Source: Hormiphora californensis (taxonomy: Eukaryota > Ctenophora > Tentaculata > Cydippida > Pleurobrachiidae). Taken from it: 64,000 bases of DNA. Every line of letters starts with the position of its first letter. Within the stretch, counting starts at the first letter, position 1. The notes below the pieces were generated by a model. The model did not search any database, was not told the origin of the DNA, and saw only the letters and a program-made list of their open reading frames with translations. Below are positions 61,970-64,000 of the stretch, one piece after another. Both the position numbers and the translations under genes were made by a program. The DNA is taken from positions 3,168,578 to 3,232,577 of the forward strand of contig CM035360.1 of the NCBI GenBank assembly GCA_020137815.1. Reading direction: 5' to 3'.

Positions 61970-62039
61970 CTCTTTACTAGCTCTGAGCTCATCTTGCTCC
62001 CTAATAGTACTAGCTAGATCAGAGAAGCAAGCTGTGCAG
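61970..62039 (+). other. Probable 5' UTR exon of the J/TRX-like gene
   Basis: The sequence has no ATG and ends GCTGTGCAG|GTAAGA. A matching acceptor, TTTCTACAG|GC, lies at 62367/62368, two bases before the start codon. The exon's 5' boundary is not determined. Confidence 0.5.
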
Positions 62040-62369
62040 GTAAGACACCGGCTAACGTGGCGTGTAGAGAGGGAGAGCATGACAGGGTAAAATAGGGAGA
62101 GAAAAAGAGAGAATGATGGGGTAGACAAGGAGAGAGACATTGATAAAGCTAGTGAGAGAGAGATTTGCATCAATTTTCTTCACTTCCTCTTGTTACCCGA
62201 ATGCCTCTTGCTTTCTCTGACAGTGACGTGCTCCAAATTACCACCAAAACCTTCCAAAATTGCCGTCAATTGGTCTTGTTTTCTATACGTTATGTGGTTT
62301 GATTCAAACAATTGAACTAACCGGTCGGTAAAAACAACTTTCTGAAAACCATCCGCTATTTCTACAGGC

Positions 62370-63755
62370 ATGGTTCTTGGGCTGCTAATCTGCCTCCTTT
62401 TGGGCCTTGCCTCTGCCTCGCTCCCAAACTATCATGACCTGCTGGGCTTTGACAAAAACGAGAAAGGTGAAAGATTTGGGGCTCTTTCTACAACACGTGC
62501 CATGGTTCAACTTCACCCATTTTACCATCATTTTACCATGCTTCCTCTTCTCAATTTACATTTTTCAGTGTATAATCCTGGCCCTAATAAGTTGTGTCTC
62601 AAATCCCTAATTGACGTCATATTTCAGGAATCATTGATCCTACGACTCTGATGACTGCATACCATGAAAAGATTCAACCTCTCTTTGCAAGTGGAAATGT
62701 CTTTTCTGACCGGAAGAAACTTGAGCAGTTTGCACTGTTCTTTGAGGCCCAAAAGTAAGAACCAATATTAGTTTTGTTTAATTTTCATTTTTCACAATAT
62801 CAGGAGACTAATTTGGGTAATAATGTTCAACACTCCTACTAGGTGTTTGACTGAGCTGGGCTGCATTGATGCGTATTTGAAGGGAGTAGAGGAGGGAGTA
62901 GACCCTTTCCCCCGCCACGAAGATACCTCTGATGGATCTTGGGAGGGTGTTCACATTCTTAGTCCTTGGGAGTTCAGGTAGGGGAGCATTTGTGGGAGTT
63001 TCTCGACTTTTCTAGTTATAGTCGCTTATCAATGTCAAGACAGACACTTAAAAAATAAAAAGATATGGATTCCACAATAATAAATAAACTCTACGCAGAA
63101 CCTAATCACGGACACAGCTATCACCCCTCCCTCCATTCCAGGACAACGATTCTAGGTGGGGATGGATCAGAAGAATGGCTGGTTTACTTGACATCCCACA
63201 CTGACAGCAAATATGTGAACCTTATGAGAGAGGCCATTCTGGACGGACAATCCATCATGAGATACGGTATGAAGGAGTTGAGTAACAACAAGTAGAAGGA
63301 GTTTACCATGTTTATCAGAGGGGGTCAGGGGGCCAATCAGAGAAAGAATCAGAATAGAGCATAACATGATAAAGAGTATTTTACGTGCCTGTTAAGCAGT
63401 TTAAAATCAAAATCTAGAATCTAGATTATGCCAAAGCAAAGATCTAGCATAATCTTATAGAATCTAGATTTAAGATTATGCCCAAGATCTAGAAGTAGAC
63501 TATGATCATGGAAAGGTTCTCATTTGGAAACAATCTAACGAAACCTCTAGCTCTCTCTCCCTAATTTCAGAAAAACTAAAGGTTGGAGTGGTAGTATGTG
63601 GAGTGATGGAGTATGATCTATGTACAGCACTTGGAAAGAAGATGGCCCTGATACTGTGGAACAAACAGGCACATTTCAAAGGGCAGATGAACTACTTCTC
63701 ACTTACAAAGTACGATACATTGCAGCTTGCTCGACCCTATTTCCTAGGAAATTAG
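62370..63755 (+). CDS. Secretory-pathway protein with degenerate J-domain and thioredoxin-like domain, 222 aa
   Basis: Five exons: 62370-62466, 62628-62754, 62843-62977, 63142-63266 and 63571-63755; 669 nt, phases consistent. It starts with a signal peptide (LGLLICLLLGLASAS). Residues about 20-85 look like a J-domain (NYHDLLGFDK, TLMTAYHEKIQPLF, FFEAQKCLTELG) without the catalytic HPD. Residues about 110-220 look like a thioredoxin fold (ILSPWEF, EEWLVYLTSH, LKVGVVVC, DLCTALGK, LILWNKQAHFKGQMNY). The expected CxxC is replaced by SHTDSKY. The order resembles DNAJC10/DNAJC16-type ER proteins, but the protein is short and both active motifs are missing. The assignment is inferred from pattern only. 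AATAAA at 63775. Confidence 0.75.
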
Positions 63756-63774
63756 GAATTCCTCGCACGGGAAA

Positions 63775-63780
63775 AATAAA
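63775..63780 (+). terminator. Polyadenylation signal of the J/TRX-like gene
   Basis: AATAAA 20 nt after the stop codon. Confidence 0.65.
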
Positions 63781-64000
63781 AAGGGTTTGAACAGAACAAA
63801 TGATATTTATACTGACCACCACGCTCTAAAATGACGTCATACGACGCTTAAATATTTAATCGTTTGACCATTAGCTGTTCACGAGGTAATTGTCGTTAAA
63901 GGAAAAGGCTTGTGAGCCACATACGCAGCATCTCCTCAACTATTCAAACGAGATAATCTTTTTCTCTCTCCCTCTCTCTCTCTCTCTCTCTCCCTCTCCC
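63781..64000. other. Right-edge sequence
   Basis: No ORF. It ends in a CT microsatellite from about 63962 that runs out of the window. Confidence 0.5.

Noticed and set aside
62180-62371. 63-aa minus-strand ORF overlapping the J/TRX start codon
   Set aside because: Lies in the 5' UTR intron of the plus-strand gene, with no domain or splice support.

Overview
The window is genomic DNA from a multicellular animal, most likely an early-branching one such as a sponge. This is inferred from gene content and structure; no ribosomal or mitochondrial marker is present. Every gene is spliced with GT-AG introns, many of them only 90-300 bp. The ectodomain-plus-sushi genes and the divergent small GPCRs would suit a sponge. 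GA/CT microsatellites, GC-tailed foldback transposons and MITEs are very abundant.

Layout. 192-7290 (-): 5' half of a Piezo mechanosensitive channel gene, running off the left edge. 7291-10747: intergenic, holding an 870-bp foldback element with an 8-bp target duplication, a LINE 3' end and an A-rich tract. 10748-54166 (+): CAD, the fused GATase/CPSase/DHOase/ATCase of pyrimidine synthesis. I placed 48 exons, about 2247 codons, and the phases agree at every junction except for one extra base in exon 1. 55142-60911 (-): an eight-exon two-pore-domain (K2P) potassium channel of 397 aa, tail to tail with CAD. 57881-58939 (+): a three-exon secreted beta-domain/sushi protein inside K2P intron 3. 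62370-63755 (+): a five-exon, 222-aa secretory-pathway protein with a degenerate J-domain and a degenerate thioredoxin-like domain; its promoter diverges from that of K2P.

The long CAD introns host other genes, all antisense. Intron 13 holds GPCR2, interrupted in an exon by a 1303-bp palindromic TTAA (piggyBac-like) element. Intron 42 (11.3 kb) holds a recent tandem duplication of a sushi/beta-domain gene with LINE fragments in its introns. Intron 45 (7.4 kb) holds GPCR1, interrupted in an exon by a 3479-bp element with 567-bp terminal inverted repeats, AG...CT ends and a 6-bp target duplication. These ends are Polinton/Maverick-like, but the element carries only three small unknown ORFs, each behind its own TATA box. 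In both GPCRs, removing the element plus one target copy restores the reading frame exactly.

The most unusual recurring signal is that several intronic minisatellites are tandem copies of the neighbouring splice site plus the first or last bases of the exon: CAD exons 22, 37 and 45, and K2P exons 3, 4 and 6. Separately, a 109-bp MITE in CAD intron 7 duplicated the exon 7 splice donor and left a 117-nt in-frame open extension. CAD, K2P, Piezo and the J/TRX-like gene appear unrelated in function. What links the window is the nesting of signalling and adhesion genes within CAD and K2P introns, and heavy transposon remodelling of those introns.
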